Part shown: positions 11,412 through 19,377 of the stretch, one piece after another
Layout: each line of letters begins with the position of its first letter
Position numbering within the stretch: position 1 is the first letter of the stretch
DNA from: an uncultured Bacteroidales bacterium
Lineage (GTDB): Bacteria; Bacteroidota; Bacteroidia; Bacteroidales; F082
DNA: 64,000 nt
Assembly: GCA_905234765.1 (NCBI GenBank)
Contig: CAJOIF010000016.1
Location: forward strand, 1 to 64,000
Direction of reading: 5' to 3'
The notes under the pieces: model-generated
Told to the model about the DNA's origin: nothing
Databases searched by the model: none
What the model saw: the letters and a program-made list of their open reading frames with translations, nothing else
Program-made: the position numbers and the translations under genes

Positions 11412-12101
11412 TTATTTACAGCAACTTTTTGATTTCGAGTCGCCTTTTTTCTCGCAGCCCTTTTCAATGGTGACGGAAATGATGGTGACGGGCTCGACGG
11501 GTACGTCCATATAACCTGTTTTCACGGCAGCAATCTTATCGACCACGTCAAGTCCCTCGGTTACTTCGCCAAAAACGGTGTAATCACCGTCAAGATGCGG
11601 TGAGCCACCGATAGTTTGATAGGCTTGACGTTGGCGGGCGGAAAACACCTTACCTGTTCGGTTCTCATACATATCAAGCCAGTTCTCGTCAAACTTCTTG
11701 CCTTGTACGATGTAGAACTGCGAGCCGCTAGAGGCTTTCTTTGGGTTTACTTGGTCGCCTTGACGGGCAGCGGCCAGGGCACCTTTCTTATGGAAATGGT
11801 TGCTTGTGATTTCAGCAGGAATGGTATAGCCAGGGTCAACGCGACCATCAGCGTTTTGTCCACCTTGGATCATGAAGTCCTTGATGACACGGTGGAACGG
11901 CGAGCCGTTGTACCAACCTTCGTTCACCAACTTGATAAAGTTGTCGCGATGTTGTGGCGTGTCGTTATAAAGTTTGGCCTTTATGGTTCCCATGCTGGTC
12001 TTGATGACAACCACGGTTTCCTTTTCTGCGGATTTCTGTTGAGCAAAGCAAGTAATGCTGGCAAAGACGAGAGCAGCAATAATCATTTTTTTCATTTTCA
12101 A
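11412..12101 (-). CDS. Exported cyclophilin-type peptidyl-prolyl cis-trans isomerase
   Basis: 229 residues. Begins with a signal peptide (hydrophobic MIIAALVFASITCFAQ), so it acts outside the cytoplasm, probably in the periplasm. The cyclophilin core has SPFHRVIKDFMIQGGQ, the KKASSGSQFYIVQG segment and the HLDGDYTVFGEV end. It has a Cys-rich tail (CEKKGDSKSKSCCK) that may bind metal or form disulfides, which is unusual. It sits between the DUF4270 lipoprotein and pheS on one strand. Confidence 0.92.
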   Translation of the reverse strand: MKMKKMIIAALVFASITCFAQQKSAEKETVVVIKTSMGTIKAKLYNDTPQHRDNFIKLVNEGWYNGSPFHRVIKDFMIQGGQNADGRVDPGYTIPAEITSNHFHKKGALAAARQGDQVNPKKASSGSQFYIVQGKKFDENWLDMYENRTGKVFSARQRQAYQTIGGSPHLDGDYTVFGEVTEGLDVVDKIAAVKTGYMDVPVEPVTIISVTIEKGCEKKGDSKSKSCCK

Positions 12102-12116
12102 GTATTTTGATTTAAG

Positions 12117-13502
12117 TTATTCTTGCACAATTGAGTATGATATTTCCACGCGCATGGGATTGTCTTCCACATCGGGTCCGTTGAGAATCAAACGTCTGGC
12201 GTTGTAAGCCGCACCATTGATACCTAAACTGATGCCACAATTGGGCCTGTTGCCCAAGATGACATCTTGCATATATTCTGAGATGCGGAAGAAAGCGCGA
12301 TTGGTAGTCGTGTTGAAACTGCCGCCAAAATAAGACGAGCCTTCGTAATAATCTGGAAGGATATAAGTGCTATCATTCTCATACAAACCTACCACAATCA
12401 AGGATTTTGGGGCGGAAAAAATGGTAGAATCAAAAGTGACGGCCGGCAGGATGAGTTTAGCTTCGTTGATGACGATATGGCAATCATAAAGTGTATCAGT
12501 CCCGTTGATAACAATATGGTGGCCATCAAGCGTATCGGCCCACTGAGATAGATTGGGGAACATAATTTTAGTACGCACACCGCCCATGGTTTGGAGATAA
12601 ACCTTTTGTTGTCCCAACTCTGTGGAGCCTTCCAAGAGCTGGCTGACAAATTCGGCATCACCCATTGAGTAGTCGTGGCTGATTTGGTTGAAATAGGTGT
12701 CAGCCGAAGTGATGTAGAAGTTATAGCTCATGGGTTTGTTGGGCGTTGCCGCATCGTGATAGTAAAGTTTCAGCAAGGTGTTGGTGTTGTCAGTCATGCT
12801 GATATAGTTGATGCAGCCAGTTCCGTTGGCGGGTTCGCACTTCAGGCACAGACCCGGGAAATATTGCTTAAAGAGATCGGGCTCTTTGTAGGCCGTGCTG
12901 TCGAGGGTGAGCAGGTAATTGCCAAGTTGGTCGCTCAACGGGATGCGTATCACGGCGTGGTTCACGGTATCGGTACCGATGATATGGCTGTGTGTTTTCG
13001 GGCGAGGACGAAACATAAAACTATTGGCATGGTCAACAGCCTCATTCATGGATACAACACTATAGTTTTTGTATTCTCCGCTGGAGGACAAGCTGTCAGT
13101 CAATTCGTATATATGAATGGTCTGCCATGACAAGGTATCGCCATAATAATCGGAGAGGCTAAGTTGCATCACCAAAGAGTCAAGCACGGGATTGTCGCCG
13201 AAATGTTGTCCTATGGAAGAGAGGTGTAGTTGGGTGCAGAAACCGGCTTGACTGAGGCCAAAGACGGGGTCATTCATGCTACCCAATAAGCCGTAGGAGA
13301 CATTCATCGTACCGATGGTATCAAGATAGGAATAACTTAGGATTTGCAAAGTATCGGTACGGTAAATTCCAATGACGTTGTCGTCCGAAATCAGGCCGTT
13401 ACCGATGGTTTCCGGCGATTTTTTGCAGGCCGTGACACCCATCAACAGCGTTCCGGCCAATAGTGCCAATATAAATGTGAAAGTTGAATGAAACGTTTTC
13501 AT
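12117..13502 (-). CDS. DUF4270 family outer-membrane lipoprotein
   Basis: 461 residues from the ATG at 13502. The signal peptide ends in a lipobox, TLLMGVTACKKS. The mature protein is beta-rich with repeated SxxDxxxxG and 'LDSLVMQLSLSDYYGDT' style segments typical of DUF4270, a Bacteroidota family that is surface or periplasmic and of unknown function. The family often lies beside a GT5-domain gene, as here: it starts 50 bases after that gene ends. An upstream in-frame ATG (13541) would put 13 residues before the signal peptide and is less likely. Confidence 0.8.
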   Translation of the reverse strand: MKTFHSTFTFILALLAGTLLMGVTACKKSPETIGNGLISDDNVIGIYRTDTLQILSYSYLDTIGTMNVSYGLLGSMNDPVFGLSQAGFCTQLHLSSIGQHFGDNPVLDSLVMQLSLSDYYGDTLSWQTIHIYELTDSLSSSGEYKNYSVVSMNEAVDHANSFMFRPRPKTHSHIIGTDTVNHAVIRIPLSDQLGNYLLTLDSTAYKEPDLFKQYFPGLCLKCEPANGTGCINYISMTDNTNTLLKLYYHDAATPNKPMSYNFYITSADTYFNQISHDYSMGDAEFVSQLLEGSTELGQQKVYLQTMGGVRTKIMFPNLSQWADTLDGHHIVINGTDTLYDCHIVINEAKLILPAVTFDSTIFSAPKSLIVVGLYENDSTYILPDYYEGSSYFGGSFNTTTNRAFFRISEYMQDVILGNRPNCGISLGINGAAYNARRLILNGPDVEDNPMRVEISYSIVQE

Positions 13503-13552
13503 CGTGTTGTTCACTTGTTTGGTTTGGGGAAAATAACTCAAAAAGTGTCGTC

Positions 13553-14371
13553 TTATTGTTGGTTTTTCAAGAAGCTGTCGTAAAAGTCGTTGTATGCCTG
13601 CGTGTAGTTTTCCTCACCTTGATACGGCAAAACAGGTTTCTTGCAGTCTTTCAGGTAGTCTGCAATCTCGGGATGGATGTGTTCGCTGGCTATGATGAGA
13701 CCGTCGGCATAGTCGATTGCAGCTTTGGTTAAGGTGAGGTAGTCAGCTTCCTTGAAAGGTTTGATGTCTTTGGCGTTGAGCCCGGATAGTTTCATCTTTT
13801 TGTCGAATCCTGGACGGAACTTCTCTTCAAAGGCATCGTCATAGATGGAGTAAATAACCTTTGACTCGTTATACAAAGGGTTGTCTTTTACAGAGACGGC
13901 TCGTTTCAGATAGAGCGGCATGAGCGATGAAAGCCAGCCGTGGCAGTGGATGATGTCGGGCGACCAGTTGAGTTTTTTCACAGTCTCTATGACACCGCGT
14001 GAGAAGAACACACAACGGAAATCATTGTCTTCGCAAAAAACGCCATTATCATCACGCAACAAGTACTTCTTTTTCGAAAAGAAATCATCATTGTCTATGA
14101 AATAGATTTGCATTCTCGCCTTTTGGATGGAAGCCACTTTGATAATGAGCGGGTGGTCGGTGTCGTTGATGATGAGGTTCATTCCCGATAGGCGGATGAC
14201 TTCATGCAATTGGTTGCGGCGCTCGTTGATGGTGCCATAACGGGGCATGAAAATGCGAATCTCTTTGCCATTCTCTTGTGTGGCTTGGGGCAGGTGACGC
14301 CCGATGAGGCTCATCTGGGTTTCAGGCAGATAAGGGGTGATTTCTTGATGGACGAAAAGTACTCTTGTCAT
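13553..14371 (-). CDS. GT5 N-terminal-domain protein (glycogen/starch synthase-like)
   Basis: 272 residues from the ATG at 14371. It matches the N-terminal Rossmann half of GT5 glycogen synthases: RVLFVHQEITPYLPET, IRIFMPRYGTINERR, CVFFSRGVIETVK, PDIIHCHGWLSSLMPLYLK and KVIYSIYDDAF. The C-terminal nucleotide-sugar-binding half of full-length synthases (about 480 residues) is absent, and the reading frame ends cleanly. This short form is common in Bacteroidales, so it is probably a real gene rather than a truncation; whether it is catalytic is unclear. It is first in a minus-strand unit with DUF4270, cyclophilin and pheS. Confidence 0.82.
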   Translation of the reverse strand: MTRVLFVHQEITPYLPETQMSLIGRHLPQATQENGKEIRIFMPRYGTINERRNQLHEVIRLSGMNLIINDTDHPLIIKVASIQKARMQIYFIDNDDFFSKKKYLLRDDNGVFCEDNDFRCVFFSRGVIETVKKLNWSPDIIHCHGWLSSLMPLYLKRAVSVKDNPLYNESKVIYSIYDDAFEEKFRPGFDKKMKLSGLNAKDIKPFKEADYLTLTKAAIDYADGLIIASEHIHPEIADYLKDCKKPVLPYQGEENYTQAYNDFYDSFLKNQQ

Positions 14372-14398
14372 GTCGTGTATTCTTTCGGTTTGAAAGAG

Positions 14399-14406
14399 CA
14401 AAGTTA
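14399..14406 (-). promoter_or_regulatory. -7 box (TAACTTTG) for the GT5-DUF4270 unit
   Basis: Exact TAnnTTTG on the minus strand, 28 bases before the GT5 start; divergent from the meaB promoter. Confidence 0.6.
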
Positions 14407-14465
14407 CGAAAATTTTCCGAAACAGCAATAAAAAAGTTTTTAGTTGCCGAAAAACCAAAGTTTTA

Positions 14466-14473
14466 TACCTTTG
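14466..14473 (+). promoter_or_regulatory. -7 box (TACCTTTG) for meaB
   Basis: Exact TAnnTTTG, 22 bases before the meaB ATG. Confidence 0.6.
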
Positions 14474-14495
14474 CAGATTCAAACCGCAACGCGTT

Positions 14496-15611
14496 ATGGA
14501 ATACGAACACTTTGAAAATCAGGAGCACGAATGGGAATCGAACCTCAAGGTCACCGAAGGTGTTGAAGGCCCTATTCAAGTCAACCCTAAGGCCTTGGAG
14601 CGGTTGAGACGCAATCAACTGAAACTGATGCCGTTGGAATGGTATGTCGATGGCATTCTGAAGGGCGACCGTGTTGCGCTTAGCATGGCGATTACTTTGG
14701 TGGAAAGCGCATTACCAATGCATCAGGATTTGGCGCAACAGATCATCGCAGCTTGTCTGCCTCATGCAGGTAAAGCTTTGCGGTTGGGTATCACGGGTGT
14801 GCCAGGTGCAGGCAAGAGCACTTTTATCGAGGCTTTGGGTGTGCATCTTTGCAACAAAGGACAAAAACTTGCGGTGTTGGCCATCGACCCGTCGAGCCAA
14901 CGCTCCAAGGGTAGCATTTTGGGCGACAAGACCCGCATGGAGAGCCTCTCGGTTCACCCCAATGCCTACATCCGACCTTCGGCTTCGGCAGGTACACTGG
15001 GCGGTGTGGCAAGAAAGACGAGGGAAACCATTATCCTCTGTGAAGCAGCAGGTTATGATACCATCTTTGTGGAGACTGTCGGTGTAGGTCAATCCGAGAC
15101 GGCGGTACATTCCATGGTCGATTTTTTCCTTTTGATTCTTATTAGCGGTGCTGGCGACGAGCTTCAAGGCATCAAGCGCGGCATCATGGAAATGGCCGAC
15201 GGCATCGCGGTGAACAAGGCCGACGGCGACAATGTGATGCGTGCCAACCGCGCCGCAGTGGAGTGTCGCAATGCGCTACACCTTTTCCCTTTGCCCGAAT
15301 CAGGCCAAGAAACCAAGGTAATGACTTGCTCCGCTTTGACAGGCTTCCAAATCGATGAGGTGTGGCAGATGGTCGCCGACCACGTGCAAGCCATCCGCGA
15401 CAACGGCTACCTTTATAAAAAACGCGCCCAACAAGACGTGCAGATGATGTACGACTCAATGGACAGCGCTTTAAAAAATGATTTCTACCAAAACCAATTG
15501 GTCGCCGACCTCTTACCTTTGGTCGAGAGCGATGTGCGCGGGCAAAGGATGAGCGCGTACATTGGCGCACAAAAACTGTTGGATGCGTATTTTAATATGC
15601 TGAAGAGGTAG
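14496..15611 (+). CDS. meaB: Methylmalonyl-CoA mutase-associated GTPase
   Basis: 371 residues. A G3E-family P-loop GTPase that protects or reloads adenosylcobalamin on methylmalonyl-CoA mutase. Visible motifs: Walker A GVPGAGKSTFIEALG, IDPSSQRSKGSILGDKTRM, SAGTLGGVARKTRE, VETVGVGQSE (Walker B region) and the guanine-specificity NKADGDN. The C-terminal arm (LLPLVESDVRGQRMSAYIGAQKLLDAY) fits the dimerisation region. The mutase genes are not nearby. Its 3' end overlaps the convergent small gene by 20 bases. Confidence 0.94.
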   Translation: MEYEHFENQEHEWESNLKVTEGVEGPIQVNPKALERLRRNQLKLMPLEWYVDGILKGDRVALSMAITLVESALPMHQDLAQQIIAACLPHAGKALRLGITGVPGAGKSTFIEALGVHLCNKGQKLAVLAIDPSSQRSKGSILGDKTRMESLSVHPNAYIRPSASAGTLGGVARKTRETIILCEAAGYDTIFVETVGVGQSETAVHSMVDFFLLILISGAGDELQGIKRGIMEMADGIAVNKADGDNVMRANRAAVECRNALHLFPLPESGQETKVMTCSALTGFQIDEVWQMVADHVQAIRDNGYLYKKRAQQDVQMMYDSMDSALKNDFYQNQLVADLLPLVESDVRGQRMSAYIGAQKLLDAYFNMLKR

Positions 15612-15822
15612 CGGCCTTTTCCTCGTCCCCGTTCAGCAAATACAACTCATGTAAATTCCGAAACACCTCTTCCCGAACATGCTGCTCAGCTTCGGTGAAG
15701 GGCGCCTCGCCCATTTCTTTGAGTACACGCTCGTATTCCGCTATCAATTCAGGGCCTTGCTCGCCGTTGGCTTCCATCTCCTTGGCGTTGTTGAAGGCAA
15801 TCATCCAATCTTTTAGTGCCAT
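15592..15822 (-). CDS. Small acidic protein of unknown function
   Basis: 76 residues from the ATG at 15822 (MALKDWMIAFNNAKEME). Acidic and predicted helical (LIAEYERVLKEMGEA, EQHVREEVFRNLHELY). I do not recognise the family. A perfect TACTTTTG promoter box 27 bases upstream and the good start context support a real gene. It converges on meaB with a 20-base overlap of coding ends. Confidence 0.6.
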   Translation of the reverse strand: MALKDWMIAFNNAKEMEANGEQGPELIAEYERVLKEMGEAPFTEAEQHVREEVFRNLHELYLLNGDEEKAATSSAY

Positions 15823-15849
15823 TTTTGTTTCTTTTAGGTTTAATTGCAG

Positions 15850-15857
15850 CAAAAGTA
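15850..15857 (-). promoter_or_regulatory. -7 box (TACTTTTG) for the small acidic protein
   Basis: Exact TAnnTTTG on the minus strand; divergent from the glmS box 32 bases away. Confidence 0.55.
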
Positions 15858-15888
15858 AGAAATTTATCGGGTTGATGAAATTAATTGT

Positions 15889-15896
15889 TACTTTTG
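15889..15896 (+). promoter_or_regulatory. -7 box (TACTTTTG) for glmS
   Basis: Exact TAnnTTTG, 27 bases before the glmS ATG. The leader is too short for a glmS ribozyme. Confidence 0.6.
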
Positions 15897-15923
15897 CAAA
15901 TTTGAAATAAACCTAATAAAACT

Positions 15924-17768
15924 ATGTGTGGAATAGTAGCTTACATTGGCCCACAGGATGCCTACCCTATCCTCATCGAAGGGTTAAAACGCCTGGAATA
16001 TCGCGGTTACGACAGCGCTGGAGTCGCTCTGCTGAATGAAAAAGACGAATTGAATGTCTACAAATCGAAAGGCAAAGTCTCTGATTTGGAGGATTTTGCA
16101 TCGACAAAAGATATCAGCGGACATATCGGTATCGCTCATACCCGCTGGGCCACCCATGGTGAACCGAATCAGGTAAACGCGCACCCACATTTGTCTCAAT
16201 CGGGTCACATCGCCCTGATTCACAACGGTATCATTGAGAACTACATGAGCCTGCGCAAGGAGTTGGAGAAACGCGGCTTCACTTTTAAGTCGTCGACCGA
16301 CACCGAGGTGCTGACCAACCTCATTGAGGATGTGCAGCAGAGTGAGCATGTCGACTTGTTTGAGGCCGTCCGCATCGCCTTGAATCACGTGGTAGGTGCT
16401 TACGCCATTGCCATTGTGGAAAAAAGCCATCCAGATCAATTGATAGCCGCTCGCAAAGGAAGCCCCATGGTCATTGGCATTGGTGACGGCGAGTATTTCA
16501 TTGCCTCCGACGCCACGCCTATCGTAGGTCGCACCCAAAAAGTGGTTTACCTTGAGGATGAACAAGTGGTACGCATCAAACTCGGTGAAGAGCTGCACAT
16601 CAAGACCATCCAGGACGCGGAAGCCATTCCTTACGTCCAAGAGCTGAAGATGAACCTCGACAGCATCGAAAAAGCCGGCTTCGACCACTTCATGATGAAG
16701 GAAATCTACGAGCAACCCACCATCGTGCGCGATACCATGCGCGGTCGTCTGCACCTTGAAAGCAACACCGTCCGCCTTGGTGGTATTATCCAATATGAAA
16801 AGCAGTTGCTCTATGCTGATAATATCGTCTTCGTGGCTTGCGGTACGTCTTGGCATGCTTGTCTGGTAGGGAGTTACCTCATCGAGAATCTGGCTAAGAT
16901 TCCTGTCAAGGTGGAATATGCCTCTGAGTTCCGTTACCGTAACCCGGTCATAACGCCTCATGATGTGGTGATAGCCGTGTCACAGTCGGGCGAGACTGCC
17001 GACACCTTGGCCGCCATCCAGTTGGCAAAAGAAAAAGGCGCCGTTGTGCTGGGTATCTGCAACGTTATCGGTTCGTCCATCTCACGTGCCACCGACGCGG
17101 GCATCTACACCCATGCTGGCCCGGAAATCGGTGTAGCTTCCACCAAAGCCTTTACTTCGCAGGTGACGGTGATGGTCATGTTGGCTTTGCGTCTTGCAGA
17201 ATTGAAAGGCTCGATGAAAGACGAGGAACGCGCCGCCTTCATCCAAGAACTCGACCGCATCCCCGAAAAGATGCAGTGGACCCTTGACCACAGTGGTCAT
17301 GTGAAGGACATTGCCGAGAAATATAAGGATGTGCGCAACATGCTCTACCTGGGTCGTCTGCAGAACTACCCTGTAGCCCTTGAAGGTGCCTTGAAACTGA
17401 AGGAAATTTCCTACATACACGCTGAAGGCTATCCCGCAGCCGAGATGAAACACGGCCCCATCGCTTTGATTGACAAGGATATGCCCGTGGTCTTCATCGC
17501 CACCAATCACAGCACTTACGAGAAAGTGATTAGCAACATCCAGGAAGTGAAAGCGCGTGACGGTAAAATCATCGCCATCATCAGCGAGAAGGATGTCATT
17601 GCCCGCAAGATGGCGGACTATGTCATCGAAATTCCTGAGACGGAATGTCTCTTCTCGCCGCTGTTGGCCACAATACCGCTGCAAATCTTAGCCTACCACA
17701 TCGCCGTGATGCGTGGCTGCAATGTCGACCAACCCCGCAATCTGGCTAAATCTGTCACCGTAGAATAA
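15924..17768 (+). CDS. glmS: Glutamine-fructose-6-phosphate aminotransferase
   Basis: 614 residues. Makes glucosamine-6-phosphate, the entry to UDP-GlcNAc for peptidoglycan and glycans. The N-terminus MCGIVAYIG provides the catalytic Cys2 after Met removal; HTRWATHGEPN and the NH2-terminal glutaminase domain follow. Two SIS domains carry FVACGTSWHA and SQSGETADT, then LGRLQNYPVALEGALKLKEISYIHAE and the terminal NLAKSVTVE. Length and motifs are standard. Confidence 0.97.
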   Translation: MCGIVAYIGPQDAYPILIEGLKRLEYRGYDSAGVALLNEKDELNVYKSKGKVSDLEDFASTKDISGHIGIAHTRWATHGEPNQVNAHPHLSQSGHIALIHNGIIENYMSLRKELEKRGFTFKSSTDTEVLTNLIEDVQQSEHVDLFEAVRIALNHVVGAYAIAIVEKSHPDQLIAARKGSPMVIGIGDGEYFIASDATPIVGRTQKVVYLEDEQVVRIKLGEELHIKTIQDAEAIPYVQELKMNLDSIEKAGFDHFMMKEIYEQPTIVRDTMRGRLHLESNTVRLGGIIQYEKQLLYADNIVFVACGTSWHACLVGSYLIENLAKIPVKVEYASEFRYRNPVITPHDVVIAVSQSGETADTLAAIQLAKEKGAVVLGICNVIGSSISRATDAGIYTHAGPEIGVASTKAFTSQVTVMVMLALRLAELKGSMKDEERAAFIQELDRIPEKMQWTLDHSGHVKDIAEKYKDVRNMLYLGRLQNYPVALEGALKLKEISYIHAEGYPAAEMKHGPIALIDKDMPVVFIATNHSTYEKVISNIQEVKARDGKIIAIISEKDVIARKMADYVIEIPETECLFSPLLATIPLQILAYHIAVMRGCNVDQPRNLAKSVTVE

Positions 17769-17773
17769 TAAAC

Positions 17774-17818
17774 GCCGTCAAGAGATTGCGGGTCACGCCC
17801 GCAATGAGGCTTGACGGC
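17774..17818. repeat. Two-tier hairpin between glmS and glnA
   Basis: An outer perfect 9-bp arm pair (GCCGTCAAG, 17774-17782, and CTTGACGGC, 17810-17818) encloses an inner perfect 8-bp pair (ATTGCGGG, 17785-17792, and CCCGCAAT, 17798-17805) with a TCACG loop. There is no T-run on either side, so it is not a standard terminator; it resembles intergenic REP-type palindromes. Confidence 0.7.
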
Positions 17819-17865
17819 TAACAAATTTTGAATCTTGAATTCTAAATCTTAAATAGCAAATCGTA

Positions 17866-19377
17866 ATGGACCAAAGAATTGCCATGAACCCCAATCGTCT
17901 GGTGCAGTACCTTCAGAAGCCTGCATCGGAATTCACTCGCGCTGACATTATTCGTTATTGCGAGGAAAACCAAATCGAATTCGTCAACTTCCACTATTGT
18001 GGCTGGGACGGCAAGCTGAAGACCCTCAACTTCGTGATCCACAGCTTGGAACACCTTGAAAACATCCTCACCGCCGGTGAGCGTGTTGATGGCTCCAGCC
18101 TGTTCCCCTTCATCGAAGCCGGAAAGAGCGACCTCTATGTGGTGCCGAAGTACAAGACAGCCTTCCGCAACCCCTTCACCGAGGTGCCGACCTTGGACAT
18201 CCTCTGCTCCTTCTACAACCGCGACGGCGAGCCGTTTGAAAGTTCTCCCGAACACATCCTGCACAAGGCGCACGAAGTGTTCAAGAAGACCACTGGCCTG
18301 CAAATGGAGACCATGGGCGAGTTGGAGTATTACATCATCGCCGACGACGAAGAGATTTACGAGGTGCCCGACCAAAAGGGCTACCACGAGAGCGCCCCGT
18401 TCAACAAGTTCACCGAGTACCGCGTGGAGGCCATGCGCCTCATTGCCCAAGCTGGTGGCTTGATTAAGTACGGTCACTCTGAAGTGGGTAACTTCACCTA
18501 TGACGGCAAGATTTACGAGCAGAACGAAATTGAGTTCCTGCCCACCAACATCGAGGATGCCGCCGACCAACTCGTTGTGGCCAAGTGGATCATGCGCCAA
18601 CTGGCTTACGAATACGGTGTCACTCTGACCTTCGCCCCGAAGATCACTGTGGGCAAGGCTGGCTCGGGTATGCACGTCCACTGCAAGTTCACGAAGGATG
18701 GCAAGAGCGTGATGGTGAAGAACGGCGAACTGACCGACTATGCCAAGAAAGCCATTGCCGGTTACATGGTCGCTGGTACTTCGCTGCCCGCTTTCGGCAA
18801 CCCCAATCCGCTGTCGTTCTTGCGTTTGGTGCCTCATCAGGAAGCCCCGACCTCGCTGTGCTGGTCTTACTCGAACCGCAGTGCCTTGGTGCGCGTGCCG
18901 CTGGGCTGGATCAACAACGGCAAGGATATGTCAGCCAATGCCAACCCGTTGGAGAAGAAGTCGAACAAGGACTTCAGCGAGAAGCAGACCTTCGAATGGC
19001 GTGCTTCCGACGGTTGCGCCGACATGTACCTGCTGATGGCCGCCCTCTGCGCTGCTGCTCGTCACGGATTCGAGATGCCCGATGCCCTCGAAATCGCTGA
19101 AAAGACCTACGTGGGCCTCGGCGTCAACATCCACGACGACAAGAACAAGAAGTTGCAGGAGTCGCTGGAGCAACTGCCCGACAGTTGCGTGGCCGCCGCC
19201 AAGGAACTCGACAAGGACCGCGAGATCTACACCGCCAAGGGTGTGTTCTCCGATGCCATCGTCGACTACATGATTAAGTTCCTCTCTGATTTCAAGGATG
19301 CCAACCTCCGCAAGGACCTCGGCAACGACACGAAGAAAATCTTGAAGCTGGTGAAGGACAACATCCATGTCGGTTAA
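17866..19377 (+). CDS. glnA: Glutamine synthetase type I family
   Basis: 503 residues. Makes glutamine from glutamate, ammonia and ATP. The beta-grasp part has GWDGKLKTLNFVIHS and GERVDGSSLFPFIE; the catalytic part has ETMGELEYYI, QNEIEFLPTN, GKAGSGMHVHCKF and NRSALVRVPLGW. The sequence is like the roughly 500-residue GSI-like form of Bacteroidales. Codon use is distinctly GC-rich and regular compared with neighbours, consistent with high expression. An ATG at 17884 is an alternative start. Its stop lies 11 bases inside the next ORF. Confidence 0.93.
   Translation: MDQRIAMNPNRLVQYLQKPASEFTRADIIRYCEENQIEFVNFHYCGWDGKLKTLNFVIHSLEHLENILTAGERVDGSSLFPFIEAGKSDLYVVPKYKTAFRNPFTEVPTLDILCSFYNRDGEPFESSPEHILHKAHEVFKKTTGLQMETMGELEYYIIADDEEIYEVPDQKGYHESAPFNKFTEYRVEAMRLIAQAGGLIKYGHSEVGNFTYDGKIYEQNEIEFLPTNIEDAADQLVVAKWIMRQLAYEYGVTLTFAPKITVGKAGSGMHVHCKFTKDGKSVMVKNGELTDYAKKAIAGYMVAGTSLPAFGNPNPLSFLRLVPHQEAPTSLCWSYSNRSALVRVPLGWINNGKDMSANANPLEKKSNKDFSEKQTFEWRASDGCADMYLLMAALCAAARHGFEMPDALEIAEKTYVGLGVNIHDDKNKKLQESLEQLPDSCVAAAKELDKDREIYTAKGVFSDAIVDYMIKFLSDFKDANLRKDLGNDTKKILKLVKDNIHVG

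Noticed and set aside
15889..15924. glmS ribozyme in the glmS leader
   Set aside because: The space between promoter and start is below 30 bases, too short, and the neighbouring gene is divergent.
17842..18837. Long minus-strand reading frame opposite glnA
   Set aside because: Shadow produced by the regular GC-rich codons of glnA; no domain.
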